From: an uncultured Desulfobacter sp.
GTDB taxonomy: Bacteria > Desulfobacterota > Desulfobacteria > Desulfobacterales > Desulfobacteraceae
Direction of reading: 5' to 3'
Assembly (NCBI RefSeq): GCF_963666145.1
Contig: NZ_OY762614.1
Span: 4,454,501 to 4,518,500, forward strand
DNA length: 64,000 nucleotides
In this document: piece after piece, positions 1 through 9,086 of the stretch
How positions within the stretch are numbered: position 1 is the stretch's first letter
Layout: every line of letters starts with the position of its first letter
The notes under the pieces: generated by a model
Told to the model about the DNA's origin: nothing
Seen by the model: the letters and a program-made list of their open reading frames with translations, nothing else
Databases searched by the model: none
Translations under genes and position numbers: made by a program

Positions 1-1385
1 TTATCCGGTCGGATTGGCCTTTCGGGAATAATACGAACAAAAACGGTTATGGTATTCTCTTGGTAATTCTCTCTTAAGGCCGCATCCGTCTTAAAATTTT
101 TGTGGGTGGCATTGGCACTTACCTGTAACCATCTCATCGGTTTCCATGTCAGGCCGCCGCCAATTTCGAAGGTGTCGTCCTGGCGGTTTACGGTGTCCTT
201 GAACTGCTGGATTTCGTAAGAACCAAAAAGTTGAGAGGACAGGCGTCTTGCCAGCATATAGTCCAAGTAACATCCAGCCTGGTAACTCATATTGTAACCT
301 AAGCTGGCGGCCTCCTCACCTGATTCTTCATATGAACTGCTGGCGGAGATGTACAAAGATCCTTGGGGGCTGAAATTAAATACCTTATAAACATTAAGGT
401 CCAAAAAAGGGTCTACTGAATCCCCATTGTCATTATCCCAGTCGTGAAAGAGAATACCGACACCTATTGATATGCCCGAGTCCTCTGTAATATCCCAGTC
501 AATCCCCACGGAAGGATGATAAATGACGTGGTTTCCATCCTCTCTGTCTGAGATATAGTGGCGATATTTGGCATATCCGTCTAAATGCCGGGTAAACTTT
601 CTGATATACCGGACATCGCCGGCGATTGTATTGTAATCATTCCCGGCATCCGTGTCGAACTTTTTGCTTTCATAGTCTAAATTGGTTTCAATGCCATCCT
701 TCCGGGTCAGCCAGTAAGTCAGAAAGGTGCTGGGTTCAAATTTTTTATATGCATCGGCATCTGAATTTTTATAGCTGTCTGTTTCGTATATAAAATTTGC
801 CCCCATTTTGTTCCGGCGACCGAATGTTTTGTGTATGGACGTCCTGGCTGTATGCATCTGGTGTTCTTTGTAATCACCGGTTCTGACCTGCTGGTCATAG
901 CTGTTGGAATAGTCATAGGAAAGGGACGTTTCAATCGTTTTTGATAGTTGGCTGTCAATTGATGCACTTGCAGAATGTTCCCAGGACTCTCCGGTGGCGT
1001 TGCCGTCATGTCCGTCATAGCTGATATCTGCTTGAGCTAAGGTATGTTTTGTTACCTGATAGGCCGCAGACAAGCTTGCGTTCTGGTCCAGGCCGTCCCT
1101 GTCATTCTGGTTTTTATAGTCCGTGTACTCTGGATTGTATTCCAGATAAATTTTACTTTTTTTATTTAAAAATCCTAATGAAAATCCAAGTTCATAAGAT
1201 GTAGTCCACTCTTCAAACGGGTCAGTTCCAGTTTCAAAAAAGTTGTCCGTATACTCCTCGGTTACAGTCAGGGTCGGTATCATCTGAGTAACCATTCTGG
1301 CCTGCGCGGGGGTGGTTGGTATTAGAAAGCAGGTTGCAGCAGCTAGAAAACATGCATGGGGAGTTATCATGGACAATAATTTCAT
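1..1385 (-). CDS. Outer-membrane beta-barrel protein of the EPS/PEP-CTERM locus (partial)
   Basis: An open frame runs leftward from ATG at 1385 to the window edge with no stop, giving about 461 codons; its C-terminal end lies outside. A GGAG ribosome site sits just upstream. The first 29 or so residues form a signal peptide ending in an AQA-type cleavage site. The rest is a run of alternating polar/aromatic strands (for example YLEYNPEYTDY, SLSYDYSNSYD) separated by short acidic turns, as in outer-membrane barrels. In XrtA/PEP-CTERM EPS loci a barrel of this kind (TIGR03016-like) lies beside the Wza-type export gene, as here, and is thought to help polymer cross the outer membrane. The family name is from memory; the barrel nature is clear from sequence. 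The last visible residues look like a final strand, so little is probably missing. Confidence 0.8.
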   Translation of the reverse strand, partial: MKLLSMITPHACFLAAATCFLIPTTPAQARMVTQMIPTLTVTEEYTDNFFETGTDPFEEWTTSYELGFSLGFLNKKSKIYLEYNPEYTDYKNQNDRDGLDQNASLSAAYQVTKHTLAQADISYDGHDGNATGESWEHSASASIDSQLSKTIETSLSYDYSNSYDQQVRTGDYKEHQMHTARTSIHKTFGRRNKMGANFIYETDSYKNSDADAYKKFEPSTFLTYWLTRKDGIETNLDYESKKFDTDAGNDYNTIAGDVRYIRKFTRHLDGYAKYRHYISDREDGNHVIYHPSVGIDWDITEDSGISIGVGILFHDWDNDNGDSVDPFLDLNVYKVFNFSPQGSLYISASSSYEESGEEAASLGYNMSYQAGCYLDYMLARRLSSQLFGSYEIQQFKDTVNRQDDTFEIGGGLTWKPMRWLQVSANATHKNFKTDAALRENYQENTITVFVRIIPERPIRPD

Positions 1386-1420
1386 GAGATTTCTCCTGCG
1401 TTGTTGAAAATGACGCATAT

Positions 1421-2020
1421 TCAAGGAACAATAATGATGTCATCAGCCTTGAGCTGGATATCATTTCCGAGTTCTCCATCCGTAATATCGTCATAATCAA
1501 TTTTTATCATCTGTTCCTTCCCGTTGACCCGGCGGTACAAGATGATTTCATCCTTGGATGCCCATTCCGTAAATCCTTTGGCCAGGGCAAAAGCCTGTAC
1601 GACAGTCAGCTTTTTAATCAGTGGATATTCACCTACGCCTACTACCTCGCCAAGTATATAATATTTCTGGCTTCCCGGGTTTGCCAGGGTGACGGTAACC
1701 GTTGGGGCCTCTACAAATTCAGCCAGTCCGGTTTCAATTATTTTTTTTAATTCCATTGTAGTCCGGCCTTCGGCCTGGATGTCATCCAGTAGAGGAATAG
1801 TTATTTTTCCGTCATTTCGAACAAACACTTTTTCAAATGTCAAATCTTCTTCTTTCCATGTCGTTACTTGCAGAATATCTCCGATGCCTATTTTGTAATC
1901 GCTATCTTTAGATGCCTCGGCGTTGTCTGCCGCATTAACAGTTCCTGCCAGGTAACAATGCGCTGTAAAAACAATGAGAAAGGTACAAAAAAAAGATTTT
2001 ATGAAATTAACTTTAAGCAT
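1421..2020 (-). CDS. Wza-type polysaccharide export protein
   Basis: This 199-aa protein has an N-terminal hydrophobic signal segment (residues 8-30), then the poly-export domain (KIGIGDILQVTTW, later VRNDGKITIPLLDDI) and one SLBB-like domain (YYILGEVVGVGEYPL). It is the size of the short, single-SLBB Wza relatives seen in PEP-CTERM EPS loci. It should form the periplasmic/outer-membrane conduit for the exopolysaccharide, working with the chain-length protein encoded upstream in the operon. The ATG at 2020 is preceded by a GGAG site about 6 bases away. It lies between the sugar-phosphate transferase gene and the barrel gene, all leftward. Confidence 0.88.
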   Translation of the reverse strand: MLKVNFIKSFFCTFLIVFTAHCYLAGTVNAADNAEASKDSDYKIGIGDILQVTTWKEEDLTFEKVFVRNDGKITIPLLDDIQAEGRTTMELKKIIETGLAEFVEAPTVTVTLANPGSQKYYILGEVVGVGEYPLIKKLTVVQAFALAKGFTEWASKDEIILYRRVNGKEQMIKIDYDDITDGELGNDIQLKADDIIIVP

Positions 2021-2109
2021 AGCTCCGCCCCCTCGATTACATCGATTAATATCATGCTACATTAAGAATGAAACCCTGCCTGCGGGTTTCTATAGTTTAT
2101 AGACTCTGC

Positions 2110-3507
2110 TTATCTTGCACCTTTGCCAAAAAGGACTGTTTTAACGGTTTTTAAAAGAATGACAATATCCAGGGCAAAGGACATATTTTTAATGTAAAAA
2201 AGATCATAGTTGAGTTTTTCTACAGCATCTTCAACGGTTGCGCCGTAATCGTAACAGACTTGGGCCCAACCCGTAAGACCAGGTTTCACATTGAACCGCT
2301 GGGCATAAAAAGGGATCTGTTCTTCAAGCTGATCCGTAAAAAATTTGCGTTCGGGCCTTGGTCCCACAAGGCTCATGGTTCCCATGAGAACCTCCCATAA
2401 CTGGGGCAATTCATCTATCCTGTATTTTCTTATTACGCGTCCTACACGTGTTATTCGATTGTCGTTATCCCCGGCCCACACGGGGCCTGTTAATTTTTCA
2501 GCATCCTGTACCATAGAACGAAATTTATGCATCATATATTCTTTTTTGCCTCCGCCAACCCGATCCTGGGCAAAAAAAATCGGGCCTTTTGAATCCATTT
2601 TGATTAAGATAGCCACAATAAGAAGTAACGGTGAAAGAATGATTAACAGTATCGAAGACAAAATAATATCCTGCATCCGCTTGGTGCCAGCCTTAAGCCT
2701 TGATTTTTGGAACCCTTTGGAAAAAATTAGCCATGACGGCTCTATCTCCCGGACCAATACCTTTCCGGTTAGCAATTCATAAAAAGAACTGCCATTGATT
2801 ATTTCAATGCCTTTAGTCCTGCACCGAATAAGCTCCTGAGTCGGAAATCGTCCTCTTTTTTCTTTAAGTGCCACAATAATTTTATTTATTTCATAGAATT
2901 CAGAAATCTCATAAAGTGTTTTATTTTTTTGATCTACCAACAAATTATCAGGCAGTTTATTCGTTTCTTGTTCTATGTCAGGCTCTTCCGGGATAACTGC
3001 ACATACTGAATATCCGCAGTCTATGGTATGCGTGATTTTTTCATAAATATCCTTGGCTAATTTGCTGGAGCCGAGAACGATGATGCGCTGGTTAAAAATG
3101 CCTTTGTTAAGGATATGAAGGTAGCCTACCCGCCATAAAATAATAAAAACAATAAGAAAAAATATGCTTAGTATATAAATTTTCTGATCCAGAATTACCA
3201 AAGGAAAAAGAAAGTAGACTCCGGCCAGGAGGATAGAGGCAACACCTAACGATTGAAGCAGGCGAATGATGATCTCAGGTATCTGCGAAACAACATCAAA
3301 ATCATAAAGGTCATTATAATACAAACATGTCTGCAAAATTGTTGTAATAAGTAATATCCTTAAAATCAGCATCAAATCAAACCAGTATGATGTTGAAAGG
3401 GTTAAAAGAGCTGTCGACAAAAGAAAACAGCTAAAAATTACGCAGCCTTCAATAAAAAAAAATAACATGTTTCTAACAGGGAAATATTGGCGCAAGATGC
3501 TGAGCAT
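2110..3507 (-). CDS. Undecaprenyl-phosphate sugar-1-phosphate transferase (EPS initiating enzyme)
   Basis: This 465-aa protein starts polymer synthesis by moving a sugar-1-phosphate onto undecaprenyl phosphate at the inner membrane. The N-terminal half has several hydrophobic spans and a Rossmann-like CoA-binding segment (IIVLGSSKLAKDIYEKI). The C-terminal bacterial sugar-transferase domain begins near residue 270 and shows its typical features: a membrane hairpin, then KGPIFFAQDRVG, MHKFRSM, RKYRIDELPQLW, SLVGPRPE and KPGLTGWAQV. Layout and length match the TIGR03013 class found in PEP-CTERM loci. The sugar cannot be read from sequence. It is followed by the Wza-type gene and preceded by the tyrosine kinase gene. 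Confidence 0.92.
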   Translation of the reverse strand: MLSILRQYFPVRNMLFFFIEGCVIFSCFLLSTALLTLSTSYWFDLMLILRILLITTILQTCLYYNDLYDFDVVSQIPEIIIRLLQSLGVASILLAGVYFLFPLVILDQKIYILSIFFLIVFIILWRVGYLHILNKGIFNQRIIVLGSSKLAKDIYEKITHTIDCGYSVCAVIPEEPDIEQETNKLPDNLLVDQKNKTLYEISEFYEINKIIVALKEKRGRFPTQELIRCRTKGIEIINGSSFYELLTGKVLVREIEPSWLIFSKGFQKSRLKAGTKRMQDIILSSILLIILSPLLLIVAILIKMDSKGPIFFAQDRVGGGKKEYMMHKFRSMVQDAEKLTGPVWAGDNDNRITRVGRVIRKYRIDELPQLWEVLMGTMSLVGPRPERKFFTDQLEEQIPFYAQRFNVKPGLTGWAQVCYDYGATVEDAVEKLNYDLFYIKNMSFALDIVILLKTVKTVLFGKGAR

Positions 3508-3529
3508 TTTTAAGGAACTCCAGTTCTAA

Positions 3530-4366
3530 TCAACTCTGCTGATGATATCCGTATCCACGACCGATTTTGTTATATCCATATCCATATCCGATTTTTTTTC
3601 TTGAAAAATTCGTAACAACTCCCAACACTTTCTCCCGTCCATAAATATCCAGAATATCCGCAATCTCTTTGGTCCGTGTTTTTCCCTGGCGGACAACCAG
3701 AATTATGCCGTCCACAAACCGGGCAATTGCATTGGTTTCTGATGTGAGATAAGGTGGAGATGTATCAATAATTATATATCTGTCGTTGTAACGCAGTTTA
3801 ACCTCATGGAGCAGGCGGCGCATCTGGTCTGAAGAAAGAAGCTCCGACGGATTTGAGGGGATTTGTCCTGCAGGCAGAAGGGTTAATTTATTTACAGACG
3901 CTTTTTTAAGAACAGAAGAAAGCGGAATTTTATTTGCTAAATAATCGCTCAAGCCCGGTTCTGTAATTCCATCATAGCCAAAAAATTTATGAATTGTTGG
4001 TGCTCTGAGATCGCAGTCCATGAGAAGAACATACTCATCAATACTCTGGGCCATACTGACGGCAAGATTAGCCGCCACAAAGGATTTTCCTTCATGGGGA
4101 GAGGCGCTTGTCACCATTATGGTTTTGGGTGGATTTCCTTTCTCTGGAAACAAAATGTTGTTTTTTAACAGTCGGAATTGCTCCGAAGCAAGTGAATGGG
4201 GGTTTGAAGCGGTAATAAGGACAGGGTTTGTTTCCTCTGTTCCGGTTTGCGCTATTACTTCTGACTGTTCAGATTCCTCTTTGACTGAATCTTGTTTCGG
4301 TGCAGCTTTTTTTTTCGGTATTGCATTGATGCTGGCTTTTTCAAGTGCCTTAAATATTTTTCCCAA
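3530..4366 (-). CDS. EPS tyrosine autokinase (CpsD/CapB-like)
   Basis: A 278-aa cytoplasmic BY-kinase. Walker A is SASPHEGKS (residues 87-95), Walker A-prime LLMDCDLR (114-121) and Walker B IIIDTSPP (198-205). It has no membrane spans, so it should pair with the separate chain-length protein encoded just upstream (4386-6038), as in Gram-positive and XrtA-type systems (TIGR03018-like). The C-terminus is a Gly-Tyr cluster (GYGYNKIGRGYGY), the expected autophosphorylation tail. Cycles of Tyr phosphorylation are known to tune polymer length and export in this family; which Tyr is used here is not known. Confidence 0.92.
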   Translation of the reverse strand: MGKIFKALEKASINAIPKKKAAPKQDSVKEESEQSEVIAQTGTEETNPVLITASNPHSLASEQFRLLKNNILFPEKGNPPKTIMVTSASPHEGKSFVAANLAVSMAQSIDEYVLLMDCDLRAPTIHKFFGYDGITEPGLSDYLANKIPLSSVLKKASVNKLTLLPAGQIPSNPSELLSSDQMRRLLHEVKLRYNDRYIIIDTSPPYLTSETNAIARFVDGIILVVRQGKTRTKEIADILDIYGREKVLGVVTNFSRKKIGYGYGYNKIGRGYGYHQQS

Positions 4367-4385
4367 AACCTTATATCTCCGGCAT

Positions 4386-6038
4386 TTACAAATTGAGTGT
4401 TGTTTTTATAAAATCGATTGTCCGGTCAAGCCCTTTATGATTCAATATTGCAAAAAATGTCAGAAACACAGCAGCATAACCGCAACAACAGATGAATAAT
4501 CCCCATTCAATTTTCTGCTTTTTTTTGCCGCCAGGTTTTTCCAGTGGGGGGATTGATGCCAAAATCGGAAGCCCTAACTCGGTTTCAATCTGATCATCTC
4601 GCTGAATAACAGAGAAGTTAAGCAACTCTTTTAGAAATAGAATGCCTCCGCCCAAACCAAGCCCCCCTGCTATGGATAATAAAAACATTAATTTGACATT
4701 GGGGGAGATGGGTTTTTCCGGTAGGCGGGCATAATCCAGAATCCGGAACTGTTCCCCTTTTTGTTTTTTTTCCATGTTGACGGATAATTCAGCTTCCAGC
4801 TTTCTGTCCAAAAGGGAGTTGTAGACTTCCTGGATATTGCCGTAGTCACGGGTTAAAGCCTGAATCTCAAGTTCTCGTTTAGGGGTGTCTTCAACGCGTT
4901 GCTGATACACTTTCATTTTTTCTTGAATTGCTGCTATTTCATCTTTAATCTTATTTGCTTCAGCAACAAGTTGACCTCGCTGTGCCCGCAACGGAGCTAC
5001 TGGATCCCAACCCATGCCGGGCAGAAGATCCTCCTCCGGTTCGGCTGAGGCGTTGTCCTTTTTCTCTTTCTCCGCTGCTTTTTTTTCCTTTTCAGCTTCG
5101 ATATTTTTTTTAAAATTTTCTATGATTTTTTTTAATTTTTTGACATCCGGATGCTTTTCCGTATATCTGAGCAATAGTGCGTCATATTGATCTTGCGCCG
5201 ACTGGAGGCGGGAATCCTCCTCTGACGCGGAGTCATCAAAATCAAAATTCTGAAAATCATTTCCACCTCCACCAAAATCTTCTTTTTGGGCGGCCATGGA
5301 TGAAATTTGAGAGTCCAGCTGGCTGATGGAATTATTAGTTTCCCTTAGCAGCAGCGCTTTATCGGTTGCCTCCTGTTGCATCCGGTCTAAGGTTCGCAAA
5401 TTCGTATTTAATTCGTCTGGTAATCCGCCAAGGTACTTTGTCCGAAACTCTGCAAGGTTCTGTTCTTTTTCTTCAAGCCGTTTTTTTGTTTTATCCAATT
5501 CGGCGTCGAGAAATTCACTGGTGCCAATGGCCTGGGCTTCCCTGACTTTAAGGTTTTCATCCATAAAATACGACGCCAGGGTATTAGCGACCCGCATTAC
5601 CCGCTGTGGCTCGCTACCGGTAAAAGAAATGGAGAAGGCCTCTGCGCCTTGTCTATCATGATCAATATTCACCTTTATCCGCTTTCTTAATCCGTCTATT
5701 TTATCTTCCTGGTACATACCGACACTATCTTCGTATAAACCGAATTGGTCAATGATCTGCTCAAGATTGCTGCGGCTTAGAACCTGCTGGGAGATGGTGC
5801 TGATACGTTCGCCGATAGTGGAAGACACAACAGATCTTATGTAGTTGGTGGGAACCCGTTGGGGTTGAACAAGGATGGATGTGCTGGCTTGATAGGATTT
5901 TTTAGCTGTTAATGTCATCCCGAGCCCCAATGTCAAAGAAATGCATAGGGGAACAATCAATAGCCAGCGTCCCCGGATAAGGGCGTCAATGATAAAGTCT
6001 GGTTTGATTTGAGTTGGAGATTGGAACGGATCTGCCAT
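4386..6038 (-). CDS. Polysaccharide chain-length determinant (PCP/Wzz-like)
   Basis: A 550-aa inner-membrane protein and first gene of the leftward EPS operon. It has an N-terminal Wzz domain with a span at about residues 25-43, a long periplasmic coiled-coil region (about 180-410) containing an acidic/lysine-rich insertion, and a second span after the PISPN motif, where PCP proteins carry their proline-rich signature. A further hydrophobic span lies near the end (about 511-531), which is one more than the usual two. It most resembles the TIGR03007/TIGR03017 PEP-CTERM subfamily. It should set polymer length and activate the kinase encoded next. ATG at 6038 is the only sensible start. Confidence 0.9.
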   Translation of the reverse strand: MADPFQSPTQIKPDFIIDALIRGRWLLIVPLCISLTLGLGMTLTAKKSYQASTSILVQPQRVPTNYIRSVVSSTIGERISTISQQVLSRSNLEQIIDQFGLYEDSVGMYQEDKIDGLRKRIKVNIDHDRQGAEAFSISFTGSEPQRVMRVANTLASYFMDENLKVREAQAIGTSEFLDAELDKTKKRLEEKEQNLAEFRTKYLGGLPDELNTNLRTLDRMQQEATDKALLLRETNNSISQLDSQISSMAAQKEDFGGGGNDFQNFDFDDSASEEDSRLQSAQDQYDALLLRYTEKHPDVKKLKKIIENFKKNIEAEKEKKAAEKEKKDNASAEPEEDLLPGMGWDPVAPLRAQRGQLVAEANKIKDEIAAIQEKMKVYQQRVEDTPKRELEIQALTRDYGNIQEVYNSLLDRKLEAELSVNMEKKQKGEQFRILDYARLPEKPISPNVKLMFLLSIAGGLGLGGGILFLKELLNFSVIQRDDQIETELGLPILASIPPLEKPGGKKKQKIEWGLFICCCGYAAVFLTFFAILNHKGLDRTIDFIKTTLNL

Positions 6039-6090
6039 ATTTATCCCTAAGTAAGGCTATGTTGCTTTTTAATATAAAAACAAATATCAA

Positions 6091-6118
6091 TAATTATCCG
6101 GTTCAGTTTTTTTGTCAA
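6091..6118 (-). promoter_or_regulatory. Candidate sigma-70 promoter of the EPS operon
   Basis: On the minus strand a perfect TTGACA (6118-6113) is followed after 16 bases by TAATTA (6096-6091). It lies 53 bases before the chain-length gene start. The -10 match is poor, so this is only a candidate. No convincing sigma-54 (GG-N10-GC) site was seen. Confidence 0.25.
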
Positions 6119-6184
6119 TGTCTTATTGTGCACAAAAAAAGTCTTTAACGACAGTTTAACAATAAAGTTGGTTTTGGAAATACC

Positions 6185-6216
6185 TTGTCACACCGATTAA
6201 GGTTATATAGTATAAT
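6185..6216 (+). promoter_or_regulatory. Candidate promoter of the prsT-like gene
   Basis: A perfect TATAAT lies at 6211-6216, with TTGTCA at 6185-6190. The 20-base spacing is too long for an ideal site, so a different -35 may be used. Transcription from here would give a leader of nearly 290 bases before the ATG at 6507. Confidence 0.25.
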
Positions 6217-6506
6217 AGATAAGTGTTCATCGTCAATCAATTAAGCGAGAGACATTACCACATTATGGACGAAAAGAATTATTACTTTTAACAAAAAGAT
6301 TCCTTTCTTGGGGCGAAACCGGACTTCGTCCTGCGGAAGGTAAGCCTTTAAAAAAATAGCGTATTTGAATTATGAAATTCGAAAGTTTAAAGAGCCGGTG
6401 AACTGCATAAACGGTCTGATAAGTGTGCATCGCAACGCGTCGCATTACAAACCACAAAATCCGTACCATGAAAATAAAAGTCAAAATTGGCAAAAAGGAA
6501 AATAAC
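6217..6506 (+). other. Long untranslated stretch before the prsT-like gene
   Basis: No gene is supported in this divergent intergenic region (6039-6506). It contains a GC-rich hairpin at 6319-6336: a GGAC/GTCC stem closed by a UUC loop and extended by a CC/GG pair across a 3-base bulge. It is flanked by GCGAAACC and GGTAAGCC. The flanks superficially recall the AAACC and AAGCC pieces of GEMM riboswitches, but the conserved order is not met. I see no assignable RNA family. Confidence 0.25.
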
Positions 6507-8849
6507 ATGTATGTAATTCATCGTTTATTTTTGATCGTCGTCATCTGTCTGTTTTCAATCGCCTCAGGGTGTTCCAATGAAAATGATTCCAAGGTTGATG
6601 CATACATAAAAAATGCCAGACAATTTATAGCCCAGAAAAAACCCCAGACAGCCATCATTGAATACCGCAATGCAATTGATATTGCCCCAAATAACGACGT
6701 TGCATTGTTTGAACTGGCTGAGGCATATGTATTGACCAGGCAAATTAATGCTGCTATCCGGTATTACAAATTGGCAGCAAAGGCTAATCCCCGAAATATT
6801 TTGTCCCTTCTCAGGCTGGCTCAGGTTTTTATGCAGACCGGTCAACTTCTGGAGGCCAGGGAACATATATCCAAAGCCCTGGAAATTAATCCGACTTCCA
6901 TAGAGGCGCTTCATCTTCTGGCCGGTGTCCAGATAAAGGAACGAGATACGGCGTCCGCCGTTGAAACGCTCAATAAGGCCCTTTCCCTTGATAGTGGAGA
7001 TGTAAAAACCTATGTGTCCCTGGCGCAATTGCATTTGAAAAATAACGATCTGGTAAAAGCTGAGCAGATCTACCTTGCTGCCATCAGTCATGACTCCGCA
7101 TCCCGGGCTGCATATATGGGCCTGGTCCGTCTCTACGGATTGCAAAAAAAATGGGATAAGGCGGAAGACCTGTTGAAAAAAGTGGTGGAAACGCCGGGCA
7201 ATACCCTTCGAAAGTATACGGATATTGCAAATCTTTACCAGGGACAAAAAAAGTTTGATTTGGCTGAGGAATATTTTCAAAAAGCGGTTTCGTCTAATGG
7301 AGATCGGGTGGAACCTTTAATCAATTTGGCTGAATTTTATGCCGGAAGACAACAGGAAGACAAGGCAATTGACACAATGGAGAAGGCCTTGGTCAAGCAA
7401 CCGAAAAACCCTTTGATCCTTTGTGGCCTGTCCCAGATTTATCTGCGGTTTAATCGGGTGGCGGAGGCTGAAAAGAACGTTGCACAGGCCTTGGAAATTA
7501 ATAGTGAGAATGAGGGGGCTCTTTTGCAGCAGGGGCGGGTGCTGATGGCCCAGAATAATTTCAAGGAAGCCTTAAATCGGTTTGATCAGGTGATTTCCAT
7601 GAACCGGCTTAATGCTAAAGCCTATTATTACAGAGCTGCCTGCATTGGGCGACGGGGCGCAACGGATCGGCCGGAACAGGAAATTTTCAGGGCGGCTGCA
7701 GGTATGCTGGACAACCCCGAAGCGTTTGAAAAAGATCAGATCAAAGGCAACCTTCTGGCCGCGATCACTGTTGATCCCTCTCTTCTGGATGCCAGGATCA
7801 AGCTTTTGGAAATCTATATTCTTGAGAAAAATTTAACCAAAGCAAAAGAGCAGATGCAGGAAATTTTCAAACTGTCTGCGCCTAATATCCGGATCATGAC
7901 ACTTTTGTCCGGTGTTCATTTGCTGGAAGGGGATACCCAGGGTGCACAAAAGATTCTTGAAAACATAATTGAAAACAGGCCCGGATACCTGCCTGCATAT
8001 ATTCGCCTGGGCATGCTGTATAACTCACAGGGAGATCCGGGCAAAGCTCTGGATTATTTAAAAAAAGCATACGATATGAATCCTGGTCAAATAGGGATCG
8101 TAACAATGATGGTCAACATTTATATGGGTAGGGGCGAAAACAACAAGGCTCTGAAACTGGCAGAAACCTATGCTGAAAAACTATTTCCAGAGAAAAAAGC
8201 CTTTTTTGATAATCTTAAGGGGGAAATTTACCTGGCAAACCGGGATACTGACACCGCCTTTGATTTTTTTGAGAAAGCCGCCCGGCAGGAACCCCGGTTT
8301 GTTCAGCCAAGAATGCACATGGCCAAACTGCTGACTGGTCAAAAAAAGTTAAATAAAGCCCTTGAACAGTACAAGCAGATCGAATCCGTGAATCCCGCAC
8401 ATGTTCCGACGCTTATTTCCATGGGCGTTATATATGACACTCTTGGCAATGTCAGTAAGGCCGAAGAATATTATAGAAAAGTACTTGACCTGAACCCCAA
8501 ACATGTGGACGCCGCCAATAATCTGGCCTTTATTTTGTCCGAGCGTAAAGAAGCTGTTGACGAAGCCTTTGAGTATGCGTCAATCGCAAGGGAAAAAGAT
8601 CCGAAAAATCCCAATGTGCTGGACACTATGGGATGGGTTTTTTACCAAAAAGGTAATTATCTGAACGCCCTTTCCGAGCTTGAAGAAAGTCTGAAAATAA
8701 AACCGGACAGCGCTCTTGCCTGTTTTCATTACGGCATGGCCCTGTACCGAACCAAGGCGTTTGAAAAGGCCCGACAGTACTTTAAAAAAGCCCTGGATAT
8801 TGATCCGAAATTCAAGGATGCTGAAACAGCCAGGCAGATGCTGAATTAG
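6507..8849 (+). CDS. prsT: PrsT-like TPR-repeat lipoprotein of the PEP-CTERM system
   Basis: A 780-aa lipoprotein made almost wholly of tetratricopeptide repeats. An in-frame ATG exists at 6423, but 6507 is preferred: AAGGAA lies 6 bases before it, and the protein then begins with a lipoprotein signal ending IASGC (lipobox Cys at about residue 21). More than 15 TPR units follow, with repeated AxxxY, ALxxNP and A..P patterns. Length and layout match PrsT (TIGR02917), a marker of exosortase A/EPS loci, where it is thought to scaffold export or assembly in the periplasm. It is transcribed away from the EPS operon. Confidence 0.85.
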   Translation: MYVIHRLFLIVVICLFSIASGCSNENDSKVDAYIKNARQFIAQKKPQTAIIEYRNAIDIAPNNDVALFELAEAYVLTRQINAAIRYYKLAAKANPRNILSLLRLAQVFMQTGQLLEAREHISKALEINPTSIEALHLLAGVQIKERDTASAVETLNKALSLDSGDVKTYVSLAQLHLKNNDLVKAEQIYLAAISHDSASRAAYMGLVRLYGLQKKWDKAEDLLKKVVETPGNTLRKYTDIANLYQGQKKFDLAEEYFQKAVSSNGDRVEPLINLAEFYAGRQQEDKAIDTMEKALVKQPKNPLILCGLSQIYLRFNRVAEAEKNVAQALEINSENEGALLQQGRVLMAQNNFKEALNRFDQVISMNRLNAKAYYYRAACIGRRGATDRPEQEIFRAAAGMLDNPEAFEKDQIKGNLLAAITVDPSLLDARIKLLEIYILEKNLTKAKEQMQEIFKLSAPNIRIMTLLSGVHLLEGDTQGAQKILENIIENRPGYLPAYIRLGMLYNSQGDPGKALDYLKKAYDMNPGQIGIVTMMVNIYMGRGENNKALKLAETYAEKLFPEKKAFFDNLKGEIYLANRDTDTAFDFFEKAARQEPRFVQPRMHMAKLLTGQKKLNKALEQYKQIESVNPAHVPTLISMGVIYDTLGNVSKAEEYYRKVLDLNPKHVDAANNLAFILSERKEAVDEAFEYASIAREKDPKNPNVLDTMGWVFYQKGNYLNALSELEESLKIKPDSALACFHYGMALYRTKAFEKARQYFKKALDIDPKFKDAETARQMLN

Positions 8850-9003
8850 GCAGTAAAGGAATTCAGTATAAAAAAATAGACACGACTATCACTTTTTTTT
8901 CATAATGTTGGGTATAAAAATTCTGATTTAAACAATGCTTTTTTTAAGTTGCGGGCTATGACTCCATAATGGAAAAATAGTGAGACCACCATGGATATGG
9001 TTT

Positions 9004-9032
9004 TTGAGGTGAATTTTTATATTTTATATTAT
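9004..9032 (+). promoter_or_regulatory. Candidate promoter of the PEP-CTERM protein gene
   Basis: TTGAGG (9004-9009) and TATTAT (9027-9032) are 17 bases apart, within a very AT-rich stretch ending about 55 bases before the ATG. The 237-base gap after the prsT-like gene suggests a separate transcript. Confidence 0.4.
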
Positions 9033-9086
9033 GATGGCATCCATGTTGCAGATATCGTAGTGAAAATATAATTATTATCAAGGATA

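Noticed and set aside
6311..6352. Possible GEMM (c-di-GMP) riboswitch
   Set aside because: Only fragments (AAACC, AAGCC) match; the conserved order and the GNRA loop/receptor are not present.
6263..6508. Minus-strand 81-aa frame in the gap before the PrsT-like gene
   Set aside because: Low-complexity, no ribosome site, overlaps the PrsT-like start and a leader hairpin; no family resemblance.
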